Below the pieces are notes generated by a model that was given only the letters and a program-made list of their open reading frames with translations, was not told where the DNA came from and did no database searches. This document shows, piece by piece, positions 5,459 to 11,205 of a stretch of 11,205 nucleotides of DNA (its first letter is position 1; every line of letters begins with the position of its first letter). Position numbers and translations under genes: made by a program. Origin of the DNA: Alphaproteobacteria bacterium UBA6189 (lineage in GTDB: Bacteria; Pseudomonadota; Alphaproteobacteria; Rickettsiales; UBA3002); the NCBI GenBank assembly GCA_002422745.1, contig DITH01000073.1:1-11205 (forward strand), read 5' to 3'.

Positions 5459-5977
5459 CTACGCTTTTACTGCCTTGCCGGTTTTCAGATCTTTCTTCAC
5501 CTTCTCGCGCTTGGGCGCTTTGGCTTTCACCGTGACGCTACCGCCGAGTTTCTCGATAGCGGCTTTCACCGTGGCCGACGCACGCTCGACATCAATCGAC
5601 AGCTTGGCTTTCAGTTCGCCCTTGCTGAGGATTTTCACGCCCTCGGCATTTTTCGGTACGATGCCTTTTTCTTTCAGCGCTGCGGTGCTTACCGTGTCAC
5701 CAGCCTTGAACGTGCCGTTATCGACCAGCACCTGCAGGTCGCGCAGGGTAACCACATCGAACTCGACGCGGGTGTAGTTATTGAAGCCACGTTTGGGCAG
5801 GCGGCGATGGATCGGCATCTGCCCACCCTCGAAGCCTTTAATGGCCACGCCCGAACGGGCCGTTTGGCCTTTACCGCCACGGCCGCCGGTTTTGCCTTTA
5901 CCCGAGCCGATACCGCGACCGATGCGCATGCGCTTCTTGCGGGCGCCGGGGTTGTCATTCAGTTCATTCAATTGCAT
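5459..5977 (-). CDS. rplO: Large ribosomal subunit protein uL15
   Basis: uL15 is a late-assembling 50S protein whose long basic N-terminal arm threads into 23S rRNA. The 172-aa product starts MQLNELNDNPGARKKRMRIG and has the Gly/Lys-rich arm GRGIGSGKGKTGGRGGKGQ (residues 20-38) and then FEGGQMPIHRRLPKRGFNN (about 49-67). The Lys-rich tail (KAPKREKVKKDLKTGKAVKA) makes it longer than the E. coli protein (144 aa). The start at 5977 has an AGGAGA site; an in-frame extension upstream to 6040 does not resemble the family. It is the last gene before the terminator at 5404-5434. The expected next gene, secY, lies about 1.9 kb further on. Confidence 0.97.
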   Translation of the reverse strand: MQLNELNDNPGARKKRMRIGRGIGSGKGKTGGRGGKGQTARSGVAIKGFEGGQMPIHRRLPKRGFNNYTRVEFDVVTLRDLQVLVDNGTFKAGDTVSTAALKEKGIVPKNAEGVKILSKGELKAKLSIDVERASATVKAAIEKLGGSVTVKAKAPKREKVKKDLKTGKAVKA

Positions 5978-6023
5978 GGTGCTCTCCTTGCGCCGATGGG
6001 CAGTCCCACCGGGCCACTTAAAA

Positions 6024-6218
6024 TTACTTTGCCTCAACAATGCGCACCAGGTGCTGCACCTTGTTGATCATGCCGCGCACGGCCGGGGTATCTTCCAGCT
6101 CGCGGGTACGGCGGATTTTGCCGAGGCCGAGGCCTTTCAGCGTTGCTTCCTGGCTGACAGTCCGGCCGATCGGGCTAGCGATCTGCTCGACTTTGATGGT
6201 TTTTTTCGCGGTTGCCAT
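6024..6218 (-). CDS. rpmD: Large ribosomal subunit protein uL30
   Basis: uL30 is a small 50S protein near the 5S rRNA side of the subunit. The 64-aa product has the normal family length and the core pattern [25 protein letters not shown], then a basic turn [27 protein letters not shown]. The N-terminus MATAKKT is followed directly by the conserved domain. The ATG at 6218 has an AAGGAAT site. It sits between rpsE (10 nt upstream) and rplO (46 nt downstream), the canonical order. Confidence 0.97.
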   Translation of the reverse strand: MATAKKTIKVEQIASPIGRTVSQEATLKGLGLGKIRRTRELEDTPAVRGMINKVQHLVRIVEAK

Positions 6219-6228
6219 GATCTATTCC

Positions 6229-6795
6229 TTACTCAGCTTCGTTATGCACGCCAAGGGACTTGGCGCCGGTTTCGCGGCGTTCCACCACTTCGCCGACTTT
6301 CATCGTGCGGCGGGTGGCTACCAGGCGGGGGCTGTTCATAGTTTTCAGCGCTGCGAACGTGGCTTTCACCATGTTGTGCGGGTTCGAGGTGCCGGTCGAC
6401 TTAGCGACCACATCGTGCACACCGAGCGCTTCGAAGATCGCACGCATCGGGCCGCCAGCGATGATCCCGGTACCGGCGGGTGCCGAACGCAGCATCACGC
6501 GGCCCGCACCGAAGCGGCCTTTAATATCGTGGTGCAGCGTGCGCGACTCGCGCAGCGGAATGCGAATCATCGATTTTTTGGCGGAGTCGGTTGCCTTGCG
6601 TACGGCATCCTGAACTTCTTTCGCTTTGCCGGTGCCGAAACCGACTTTGCCTTTACCATCGCCCACTACGACCAGCGCAGCGAAACCGAAACGACGGCCA
6701 CCTTTTACCACTTTCGCTACGCGGTTGATCGAGACCAGACGGTCGATCATGCCTTCGCCTTCGCGATCCTGATGACGTTCTTGTTCATGTGCCAT
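6229..6795 (-). CDS. rpsE: Small ribosomal subunit protein uS5
   Basis: uS5 sits at the 30S mRNA entry site and takes part in decoding fidelity and mRNA unwinding. The 188-aa product has a charged N-terminus ([15 protein letters not shown]), a double-stranded RNA-binding fold at about 17-82 ([42 protein letters not shown]) and the C-terminal domain with [24 protein letters not shown] at about 103-126. The KGGRRFGF loop, where ribosomal ambiguity and spectinomycin-resistance changes occur in other bacteria, looks ordinary. The ATG at 6795 has an AAAGGAC site. It follows rplR after 18 nt. Confidence 0.98.
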   Translation of the reverse strand: MAHEQERHQDREGEGMIDRLVSINRVAKVVKGGRRFGFAALVVVGDGKGKVGFGTGKAKEVQDAVRKATDSAKKSMIRIPLRESRTLHHDIKGRFGAGRVMLRSAPAGTGIIAGGPMRAIFEALGVHDVVAKSTGTSNPHNMVKATFAALKTMNSPRLVATRRTMKVGEVVERRETGAKSLGVHNEAE

Positions 6796-6813
6796 GATTC
6801 AGTCCTTTATCCG

Positions 6814-7167
6814 TTAGAATGCGAGGCCGGCTTCACGCGCGGCATCGGCAAGTGCTTTGATACGGCCGTGGAAGAGGAAGCCACCGCGGTCGAATACCAC
6901 ATGGTCCACTTTCGCGTCCTTGGCGCGTTGGGCGATCAAGGTACCCACGGCTTTCGCCGCATCTACCGAAGCGCCGCCCTTGGTGCGCAGGTCTTTGTCC
7001 AGCGTCGACGCGGCCGCGAGGGTTTTACCCTGCGCATCGTCGATGAGCTGGGCGTAAATATGTTTGCCCGAACGGTGGACGCTGAGGCGAACGCGGCCCG
7101 CAGCCTTCTTGCGAAGCTGGTAGCGAACGCGGTTTTTGCGGCGTGTGAAATTATCAACTTTTGCCAT
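6814..7167 (-). CDS. rplR: Large ribosomal subunit protein uL18
   Basis: uL18 binds 5S rRNA together with uL5 and forms part of the central protuberance of the 50S subunit. The 117-aa product is the standard bacterial length. It has a basic N-terminus with [22 protein letters not shown] and the core [20 protein letters not shown], ending with [26 protein letters not shown]. The start at 7167 fits the family, and an in-frame TGA nine codons upstream rules out an extension. Its Shine-Dalgarno site is weak (TAAG), and it is preceded by an unusually long 140-nt spacer after rplF. Confidence 0.97.
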   Translation of the reverse strand: MAKVDNFTRRKNRVRYQLRKKAAGRVRLSVHRSGKHIYAQLIDDAQGKTLAAASTLDKDLRTKGGASVDAAKAVGTLIAQRAKDAKVDHVVFDRGGFLFHGRIKALADAAREAGLAF

Positions 7168-7239
7168 AATCTTAGTGATGAGAGTCGAGAGTCAGGATTG
7201 TCGAAACTATCCCGTCCGTAAGCCCTTCTCCTTCTCACT

Positions 7240-7247
7240 CCTCCTTT
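7240..7247 (-). promoter_or_regulatory. Perfect Shine-Dalgarno sequence without a partner start codon
   Basis: AAAGGAGG on the minus strand is fully complementary to the usual 16S rRNA 3' end, and a second purine run (AAGGAGAAGGG, about 7223-7233) follows. There is no ATG, GTG or TTG at a normal distance: a GTG at 7238-7236 is only 1 nt away, and it opens a frame that differs from rplR. The rplR ATG is 73 nt downstream and cannot be extended this far because of an in-frame TGA. Confidence 0.5.
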
Positions 7248-7261
7248 ACATGTTTAATATT

Positions 7262-7299
7262 GCCGATCGTCATGAGCCACTCGGCTCCCGATGCTCGGC
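7262..7299 (-). other. Long stem-loop in the rplF-rplR spacer
   Basis: GCCG and ATCG on one side pair with CGATCGGC on the other (8 bp with a 3-nt bulge), enclosing GAGCC-GAGT-GGCTC, a second 5-bp stem with a tetraloop. It begins 8 nt past the rplF stop. No T-run follows, so it is not an intrinsic terminator. An mRNA-processing, stability or protein-binding role is possible. Confidence 0.4.
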
Positions 7300-7307
7300 G
7301 CTAGTTA

Positions 7308-7841
7308 CTATTTCTTCTTGCCTTCTTTACGACGCACGGTTTCCGTCGAGTACTTAATCCCTTTGCCTTTATACGGCTCCGGCGGACGCAGCGAGCGGAT
7401 TTCGGCCGCCACTTGCCCAAGCTTTTGCTTGTTGGCCGAGCTCAGAATAACCGTGGTTTGCTTCTCCACCGCCACCGTGACATCCGTCGGCACGATGTAT
7501 TTGATATCGTGGCTGTAGCCGAGCGCCAAGGTCAGGATCTGGCCCTGTACCGCGGCACGGTAACCGACGCCGGTGATATCGAGTTGTTTTTTGTAACCGT
7601 TGGTGACGCCTTCCACCAGATTCTTCACGTTGGCACGCACGGTACCCCACATGGCGCGCGAGCGCTTCGAATCGTTGGCGGGCTTCACCCATACCTGGCC
7701 GTCGGTCAGTTCCACCACCACTTCCGCGGTGTTAACGGTGGTCAGTTCCCCTTTCGGGCCCTTCACCGTGATCGAGGACGGATCAACATTGACCGTCACT
7801 TTATCCGGCAGCGCGACTGGCAATTTACCAAGGCGTGACAT
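7308..7841 (-). CDS. rplF: Large ribosomal subunit protein uL6
   Basis: uL6 lies at the base of the 50S stalk near the sarcin-ricin loop and supports factor binding. The 177-aa product starts MSRLGKLPVALPDKVTVNVD and has the two repeated uL6 folds. The second contains DITGVGYRAAVQGQILTLALGYSH at about 92-115 and the family signature PPEPYKGKGIKYSTETVRRKEGKKK at the C-terminus. The ATG at 7841 is preceded by AAGGGAG; an in-frame extension to 7889 would overlap rpsH and does not match the family. It is 13 nt from rpsH. Confidence 0.97.
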   Translation of the reverse strand: MSRLGKLPVALPDKVTVNVDPSSITVKGPKGELTTVNTAEVVVELTDGQVWVKPANDSKRSRAMWGTVRANVKNLVEGVTNGYKKQLDITGVGYRAAVQGQILTLALGYSHDIKYIVPTDVTVAVEKQTTVILSSANKQKLGQVAAEIRSLRPPEPYKGKGIKYSTETVRRKEGKKK

Positions 7842-7854
7842 GATTTTAACTCCC

Positions 7855-8247
7855 TTAGAATACGGTGCAGAGCACTTCACCGCCGACATGCTGTTGGCGT
7901 GCCGCGAAATCGCTCATCACACCTTTGCTGGTCGACAGGATGGAAATACCAAGCCCGTTATAATGTTTCGGCAATTTCGCCACGTTCGAATATTTCCGAA
8001 GACCTGATTTCGACACGCGCTTGAGTTCGCGGATCGCCGGTTCGCCTTCGACATATTTCAACTCGACCACGAGGTTTTTCTTCGCCCCGTTTTCTTCCAC
8101 GCGGAATGCCTTGATGTAACCTTCCGCTTCCAGCACCTGGCAGATATCGGCCAGCAGGCTCGAGGCCGGGCAGTTTACGTTATACAGACGCGCCTTGTAC
8201 GCATTGCGCAGGCGGGTCAAGAAATCAGCAACACGATCAGTAGCCAT
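7855..8247 (-). CDS. rpsH: Small ribosomal subunit protein uS8
   Basis: uS8 binds helix 21 of 16S rRNA early in 30S assembly; in E. coli it is also the repressor of the spc operon, acting on the rplE leader. The 130-aa product has the usual N-terminus MATDRVADFLTRLRNAYKAR and the strong C-terminal signature GLGISILSTSKGVMSDFAAR (98-117), followed by QHVGGEVLCTVF. The ATG at 8247 has an AAGGAGA site. It is 11 nt after rpsN. I did not find an obvious mimic of the rRNA site in the short rplE leader. Confidence 0.98.
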   Translation of the reverse strand: MATDRVADFLTRLRNAYKARLYNVNCPASSLLADICQVLEAEGYIKAFRVEENGAKKNLVVELKYVEGEPAIRELKRVSKSGLRKYSNVAKLPKHYNGLGISILSTSKGVMSDFAARQQHVGGEVLCTVF

Positions 8248-8258
8248 GTGTTTTCTCC

Positions 8259-8564
8259 TTACCAGCTAGCTTTGATGAGGCCGGGAATCATGCCGAACGA
8301 GCCGAGCTCGCGCAGTTTGTTCCGGCACAGGCGGAATTTACGGTAGTAGCCACGACCACGGCCGGTCAGTTCGCAGCGATTGCGCTGACGTACCCGGCTG
8401 CCGTTACGCGGCATTTCGGCCAGTTTCTGGGTGGCGGCGAAACGCTCCTCGATCGGCAGATCACGGTCCATGATCACTTCCTTGAGTTTGGCGCGTTTCG
8501 AACGCTGCGACGCGTTCAGGCCGCGGCGCTTTCTTTCCCGTTCTTTCATGCAAAGTTTCGACAT
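8259..8564 (-). CDS. rpsN: Small ribosomal subunit protein uS14, zinc-free long form
   Basis: uS14 belongs to the 30S head. The 101-aa product is the long, zinc-independent version: it has [41 protein letters not shown] at its C-terminus but lacks the paired CxxC motifs of the 61-aa zinc form. The N-terminal half is very basic ([23 protein letters not shown]). The ATG at 8564 has an AGGAG site. It sits in the canonical place between rplE (9 nt) and rpsH (11 nt). Confidence 0.97.
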   Translation of the reverse strand: MSKLCMKERERKRRGLNASQRSKRAKLKEVIMDRDLPIEERFAATQKLAEMPRNGSRVRQRNRCELTGRGRGYYRKFRLCRNKLRELGSFGMIPGLIKASW

Positions 8565-8573
8565 CTAATACTC

Positions 8574-9248
8574 CTATTTACGGAACGGCACGTTAAACCC
8601 TTCGAGCAGGGCGCGTGCTTCCTCGTCATTGCGGGCGGTGGTCACGATGGTGATATCCATGCCGCGCACATGATCGACGCGGTCATAGTTGATCTCCGGG
8701 AAAATGAGCTGCTCTTTCAGGCCCATATTGTAGTTACCCCGGCCATCGAAGCTTTTGGGATTCACACCACGGAAATCGCGAATACGCGGCATGGCGACAG
8801 TGACGAAACGGTCGAGGAACTCGTACATGCGCTGCTTGCGCAGGGTAACGCGGCAACCGATCTGCAGGCCGGTGCGCAGCTTGAAGCTGGCCTCGGCTTT
8901 TTTCGCCTTAGTGATCACCGGCTTTTGCCCGGCGATGAGTCCCATTTCTTCCGCAGCCGACTGGATCTGCTTCTGGTCCGCCACCGCTTCACCGACACCC
9001 ATATTGATGACGATTTTGGTCAGACGCGGCACCTGCATCGGGTTTTTGTAGCCGAACTTTTCCTTCAGCGCCGGTACGATTTCATTCTCGTAGGCCAGCT
9101 GGAGGCGCGGCTGCTTTGCATCGCCGGCCAGGGTTTCGCCCTGCTTCACCGGTGCAGCGGCTTTCTTTTCCGCCTTCGGTGCAGCTTTATCCGCCTTGGG
9201 CGCGGCCGTTTTAGCGGCCTTCGCAGCGGGTTTTTTCTCGGTTGCCAT
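8574..9248 (-). CDS. rplE: Large ribosomal subunit protein uL5 with Ala/Lys/Pro-rich N-terminal extension
   Basis: uL5 binds 5S rRNA and the P-site tRNA elbow in the central protuberance. The core from about residue 47 ([20 protein letters not shown]) to the end is 178 residues, the normal family size, with [18 protein letters not shown] at 71-88 and the C-terminal [25 protein letters not shown]. Before it lies an extension of about 45 residues made mostly of Ala, Lys and Pro (for example [20 protein letters not shown]), resembling histone H1-type or nucleic-acid-binding tails. The start at 9248 is firm: AAGGAAG lies upstream, and there is no other Met until residue 71. Whether the extension binds rRNA or is merely tolerated is unknown. 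Confidence 0.97.
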   Translation of the reverse strand: MATEKKPAAKAAKTAAPKADKAAPKAEKKAAAPVKQGETLAGDAKQPRLQLAYENEIVPALKEKFGYKNPMQVPRLTKIVINMGVGEAVADQKQIQSAAEEMGLIAGQKPVITKAKKAEASFKLRTGLQIGCRVTLRKQRMYEFLDRFVTVAMPRIRDFRGVNPKSFDGRGNYNMGLKEQLIFPEINYDRVDHVRGMDITIVTTARNDEEARALLEGFNVPFRK

Positions 9249-9272
9249 GGTACTTCTTCCTTCTTGTTTAAC

Positions 9273-9590
9273 TTACGCGCTCAGCTTTTCGCCGGAACGT
9301 TTAGCAATACGCTGTTTCTTGCCATCCTTATCGATCGAAAAGCCGACGCGGGTCGCCTTGCCATCCTTCGGATCGGCAAGTGCTACGTTGCTCACATGAA
9401 TCGGCGCTTCTTTGGTGGTGATGCCACCTTGCGTTTTCATGCTGGGCTTCTCGTGCTTTTTAACCAGGTTGATGCCCGACACGAGCAGCTTCGACTCGGC
9501 AACCAGCACTTTGGTCACTTCGCCGGTTTTGCCTTTGTCCTTGCCGGTCAGTACGACGACTTTATCGCCCTTTTTAATTTTAGCAGCCAT
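9273..9590 (-). CDS. rplX: Large ribosomal subunit protein uL24
   Basis: uL24 starts 50S assembly by binding the 5' domain of 23S rRNA and sits at the exit tunnel. The 105-aa product has the KOW motif near its N-terminus ([22 protein letters not shown], about residues 4-25) and the family pattern [11 protein letters not shown] with [15 protein letters not shown] further on. The ATG at 9590 is only 2 nt past the rplN stop, and its GGAGG site lies within the last codons of rplN, which suggests coupled translation. Confidence 0.98.
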   Translation of the reverse strand: MAAKIKKGDKVVVLTGKDKGKTGEVTKVLVAESKLLVSGINLVKKHEKPSMKTQGGITTKEAPIHVSNVALADPKDGKATRVGFSIDKDGKKQRIAKRSGEKLSA

Positions 9591-9592
9591 GA

Positions 9593-9961
9593 CTACAGAA
9601 CCTCCGGTGCCAGCGACACGATTTTCATAAATTTCTTAGCACGCAGCTCGCGAGCCACCGGCCCGAAGATACGCGTACCGATCGGCTCGCCCTGCTTGTT
9701 GATCAGCACGGCCGCGTTGCGATCAAAGCGGATGGACGAGCCATCCTGGCGCTTGGTCGCGAACTTGGTGCGCACGATTACGGCGCGGTGCACGTCGCCT
9801 TTTTTCACTTTACCCCGCGGGATCGCATCCTTCACCGACACGACGATAATATCGCCGATCGATGCGGTTTTACGATGCGAGCCACCGAGAACTTTCACGC
9901 ACATCACTTCTTTGGCGCCTGAGTTATCGGCAACATCCATGCGGCTTTGCATCTGGATCAT
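9593..9961 (-). CDS. rplN: Large ribosomal subunit protein uL14
   Basis: uL14 lies at the subunit interface, forms bridges to 16S rRNA and is the docking site of the silencing factor RsfS. The 122-aa product is exactly the family length. It starts [20 protein letters not shown], with the signature [20 protein letters not shown] (21-40) and ends [25 protein letters not shown]. The ATG at 9961 has an AGGAGAC site. It follows rpsQ after 21 nt. Confidence 0.98.
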   Translation of the reverse strand: MIQMQSRMDVADNSGAKEVMCVKVLGGSHRKTASIGDIIVVSVKDAIPRGKVKKGDVHRAVIVRTKFATKRQDGSSIRFDRNAAVLINKQGEPIGTRIFGPVARELRAKKFMKIVSLAPEVL

Positions 9962-9982
9962 AACTGTCTCCTACCCGGCCCG

Positions 9983-10234
9983 TTATGCGACTTCCGGCGC
10001 GGAGGAGACTTTCTCCACCACAGCCCAGCGCTTGGTTTTACTGATCGGCGCGCTTTCAACGATGCGTACAACATCGCCGGTTTTGCAGCCTTGCTCGTCA
10101 TGCGCCGCATATTTCTTGCTGCGGCGAATGATTTTCCCATAGATCGGGTGCTTGATTTTGCGTTCTACCTTTACCGTGACGGTTTTGGTAGTTTTGTCGC
10201 TAACCACTACACCCTGCAGAATACGTTTTGGCAT
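9983..10234 (-). CDS. rpsQ: Small ribosomal subunit protein uS17
   Basis: uS17 is a primary-binding OB-fold protein of the 30S body. The 83-aa product starts [20 protein letters not shown] and contains the typical [19 protein letters not shown] and [20 protein letters not shown] stretches. The ATG at 10234 has an AAGGAAC site. It is 13 nt after rpmC, and the order rpmC-rpsQ-rplN is canonical. The family length is 80-90 aa, so it is complete. Confidence 0.98.
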   Translation of the reverse strand: MPKRILQGVVVSDKTTKTVTVKVERKIKHPIYGKIIRRSKKYAAHDEQGCKTGDVVRIVESAPISKTKRWAVVEKVSSAPEVA

Positions 10235-10247
10235 GATTCGTTCCTTA

Positions 10248-10451
10248 TTATGCAGCGTTCTGCGAGCTACGCAGATGGGTTAAGATACGGGCAATCTCGC
10301 GCTTGGCTTCGCGAAAACGCGCCGTGTTGCTTAGCTCGCCCGACGCTTGCTGGAAGCGCAGGTTGAACAGTTCTTTTTTCAGCTCGGCGACCTGAACCTT
10401 GAGTTCATCGGCCGACTTGCCTTTCCAATCGTCTTGTTTTGCTTTTGCCAT
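10248..10451 (-). CDS. rpmC: Large ribosomal subunit protein uL29
   Basis: uL29 is a two-helix 50S protein next to the tunnel exit, close to the docking sites of trigger factor and SRP. The 67-aa product has the expected helical pattern [20 protein letters not shown] followed by [20 protein letters not shown] and IARILTHLR. The ATG at 10451 has an AAGGAG site. It lies 11 nt after rplP. Confidence 0.97.
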   Translation of the reverse strand: MAKAKQDDWKGKSADELKVQVAELKKELFNLRFQQASGELSNTARFREAKREIARILTHLRSSQNAA

Positions 10452-10462
10452 GGTCCTGCTCC

Positions 10463-10876
10463 TTATGCTTCGACGCGGGCAATGAATTTCGTTTTGATCG
10501 GCAGCTTGGCGCTGGCGCGTTCAAACGCCTCGCGGGCCAGTTGCTCCGGCACACCGTCGATCTCGAACAGAATACGGCCCGGCTCCACGCGTGCGGCCCA
10601 GTATTCGACGCTTCCTTTACCGGAACCCATCCGTACTTCGGCAGGCTTTTTCGATACCGGAACATCCGGGAAGATACGGATCCACATCCGGCCCACGCGC
10701 TTCACGTGGCGGCTGATGGCGCGGCGGGCCGCTTCGATCTGGCGAGCGGTGATACGCTCCGGCTGCATCGCTTTCAGGCCGAACTGGCCGAACGCGAGCG
10801 ACGAACCGCCCTTCGCAGCGCCGGAAATACGGCCTTTATGCTGCTTGCGGTACTTGGTGCGTTTGGGTTGCATCAT
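10463..10876 (-). CDS. rplP: Large ribosomal subunit protein uL16
   Basis: uL16 helps form the A-site tRNA pocket of the 50S subunit and assembles late. The 137-aa product has the standard length, beginning [20 protein letters not shown], with [20 protein letters not shown] at about 34-53 and the conserved [29 protein letters not shown]. Two ATG codons are adjacent (10876 and 10873); most family members begin MLQPKR, so the first is preferred. AGGA lies upstream. It follows rpsC after 29 nt. Confidence 0.98.
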   Translation of the reverse strand: MMQPKRTKYRKQHKGRISGAAKGGSSLAFGQFGLKAMQPERITARQIEAARRAISRHVKRVGRMWIRIFPDVPVSKKPAEVRMGSGKGSVEYWAARVEPGRILFEIDGVPEQLAREAFERASAKLPIKTKFIARVEA

Positions 10877-10905
10877 AACCTGTTTTCCTACTCTTTCTCA
10901 GCCTG

Positions 10906-11205
10906 TTAGGACGCGGCAGCAAAGCTGGCCGAGGTGCCCGGCATGCGTTGTTGCTCTTCGTCCTTACGGATTTCCCCTTTGAACACCCACACCTTGACGC
11001 CGATGATCCCGTACGTCGTGAGGGCGGTCGCTGTACCATAGTCTACATCGGCACGCAAGGTATGAAGTGGCACCCGGCCTTCACGGTACCATTCCATGCG
11101 GCTGATCTCGGCGCCACCCAGGCGACCCGATACGTTAATACGGATACCTTCAGCGCCCATACGCAGGGCCGACTGCACCGCGCGCTTCATGGCACGGCGG
11201 AACGC
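10906..11205 (-). CDS. rpsC: Small ribosomal subunit protein uS3, C-terminal part (5' end outside window)
   Basis: uS3 lines the mRNA entry channel of the 30S head. Only the last 99 residues are present. They include [40 protein letters not shown] and the stretch [20 protein letters not shown], all typical of the C-terminal domain, then [11 protein letters not shown]. The frame is open to the window edge upstream of the first visible Met, so that Met is internal. The tail ends in a short Ala/Ser run. The N-terminal KH domain lies beyond the window. Confidence 0.97.
   Translation of the reverse strand, partial: AFRRAMKRAVQSALRMGAEGIRINVSGRLGGAEISRMEWYREGRVPLHTLRADVDYGTATALTTYGIIGVKVWVFKGEIRKDEEQQRMPGTSASFAAAS

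Noticed and set aside
6040..7221. 393-codon open frame on the plus strand across rpmD, rpsE and rplR
   Set aside because: It is antisense to three certain genes, and its His/Arg/Phe-rich composition is that of a shadow frame.
6963..7238. GTG-started 91-codon minus-strand frame behind the AAAGGAGG site, overlapping rplR out of frame
   Set aside because: The spacing from the Shine-Dalgarno sequence to GTG is only 1 nt, and the rest is an alternate frame of rplR with a shadow-like composition. The Shine-Dalgarno sequence itself remains unexplained.
8670..10142. 490-codon open frame on the plus strand across rplE to rpsQ
   Set aside because: It is wholly antisense to several certain ribosomal protein genes, has an amino-acid make-up typical of a reverse-strand shadow in GC-rich DNA (many His, Arg, Phe), and has no credible ribosome-binding site.
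1..11205. CRISPR array, tRNA or rRNA genes, insertion sequences
   Set aside because: No regularly spaced long repeats, cloverleaf-like sequences, rRNA stretches or transposase-like proteins were seen on either strand.

Overview
The window is a ribosomal-protein supercluster of the S10/spc/alpha type, read almost entirely on the minus strand. From right to left (the direction of transcription) it holds rpsC (5' end cut by the window edge), rplP, rpmC, rpsQ, rplN, rplX, rplE, rpsN, rpsH, rplF, rplR, rpsE, rpmD, rplO, then a 1.9-kb interruption, then secY, adk, a second interruption, rpsM and rpsK (3' end cut). The protein sequences and gene order (secY-adk-rpsM), the zinc-finger type LID of adenylate kinase and the 101-residue zinc-free uS14 suggest an alphaproteobacterium of moderate-to-high GC. 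I cannot name a genus from the sequence alone.

Positions 5459-11205 are a tight run of translation-apparatus genes, with spacers of 2-46 nt and good Shine-Dalgarno sites. There are two departures. uL5 carries an Ala/Lys/Pro-rich N-terminal extension of about 45 residues. The rplF-rplR spacer is 140 nt long and contains a long stem-loop and a perfect Shine-Dalgarno sequence that serves no visible gene. The run ends after rplO in a strong intrinsic terminator (5404-5434).

Positions 3600-5458 are the unusual part. Two tandem prepilin-like genes on the plus strand, opposite to the ribosomal genes, sit between rplO and secY. The pair is bracketed by two hairpin terminators that share a 20-base identical direct repeat. 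The first prepilin is intact. The second carries one extra G in a G-run (G7 against G6 at the equivalent place in the first) that breaks it at codon 23, although the rest of its reading frame is intact. A 41-bp identical block sits in register in both genes, so recombination between the copies would give an in-frame chimera of the first gene's N-terminus and the second gene's C-terminal domain. This looks like a possible phase-variable or silent-cassette pilin locus inside the spc operon.

secY and adk (1496-3599) are cut off from the upstream operon by the terminators and probably use their own promoter near 3736-3761. Degenerate 7-bp tandem repeats lie on both sides of secY. Between adk and rpsM there is a small plus-strand gene of unknown function, convergent with adk. 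Its upstream region holds a match to the CtrA consensus and a near match to the FNR/FixK box. The same intergenic region carries, on the minus strand, a near-consensus sigma-70 promoter and a leader hairpin for rpsM-rpsK, which therefore form their own transcription unit.
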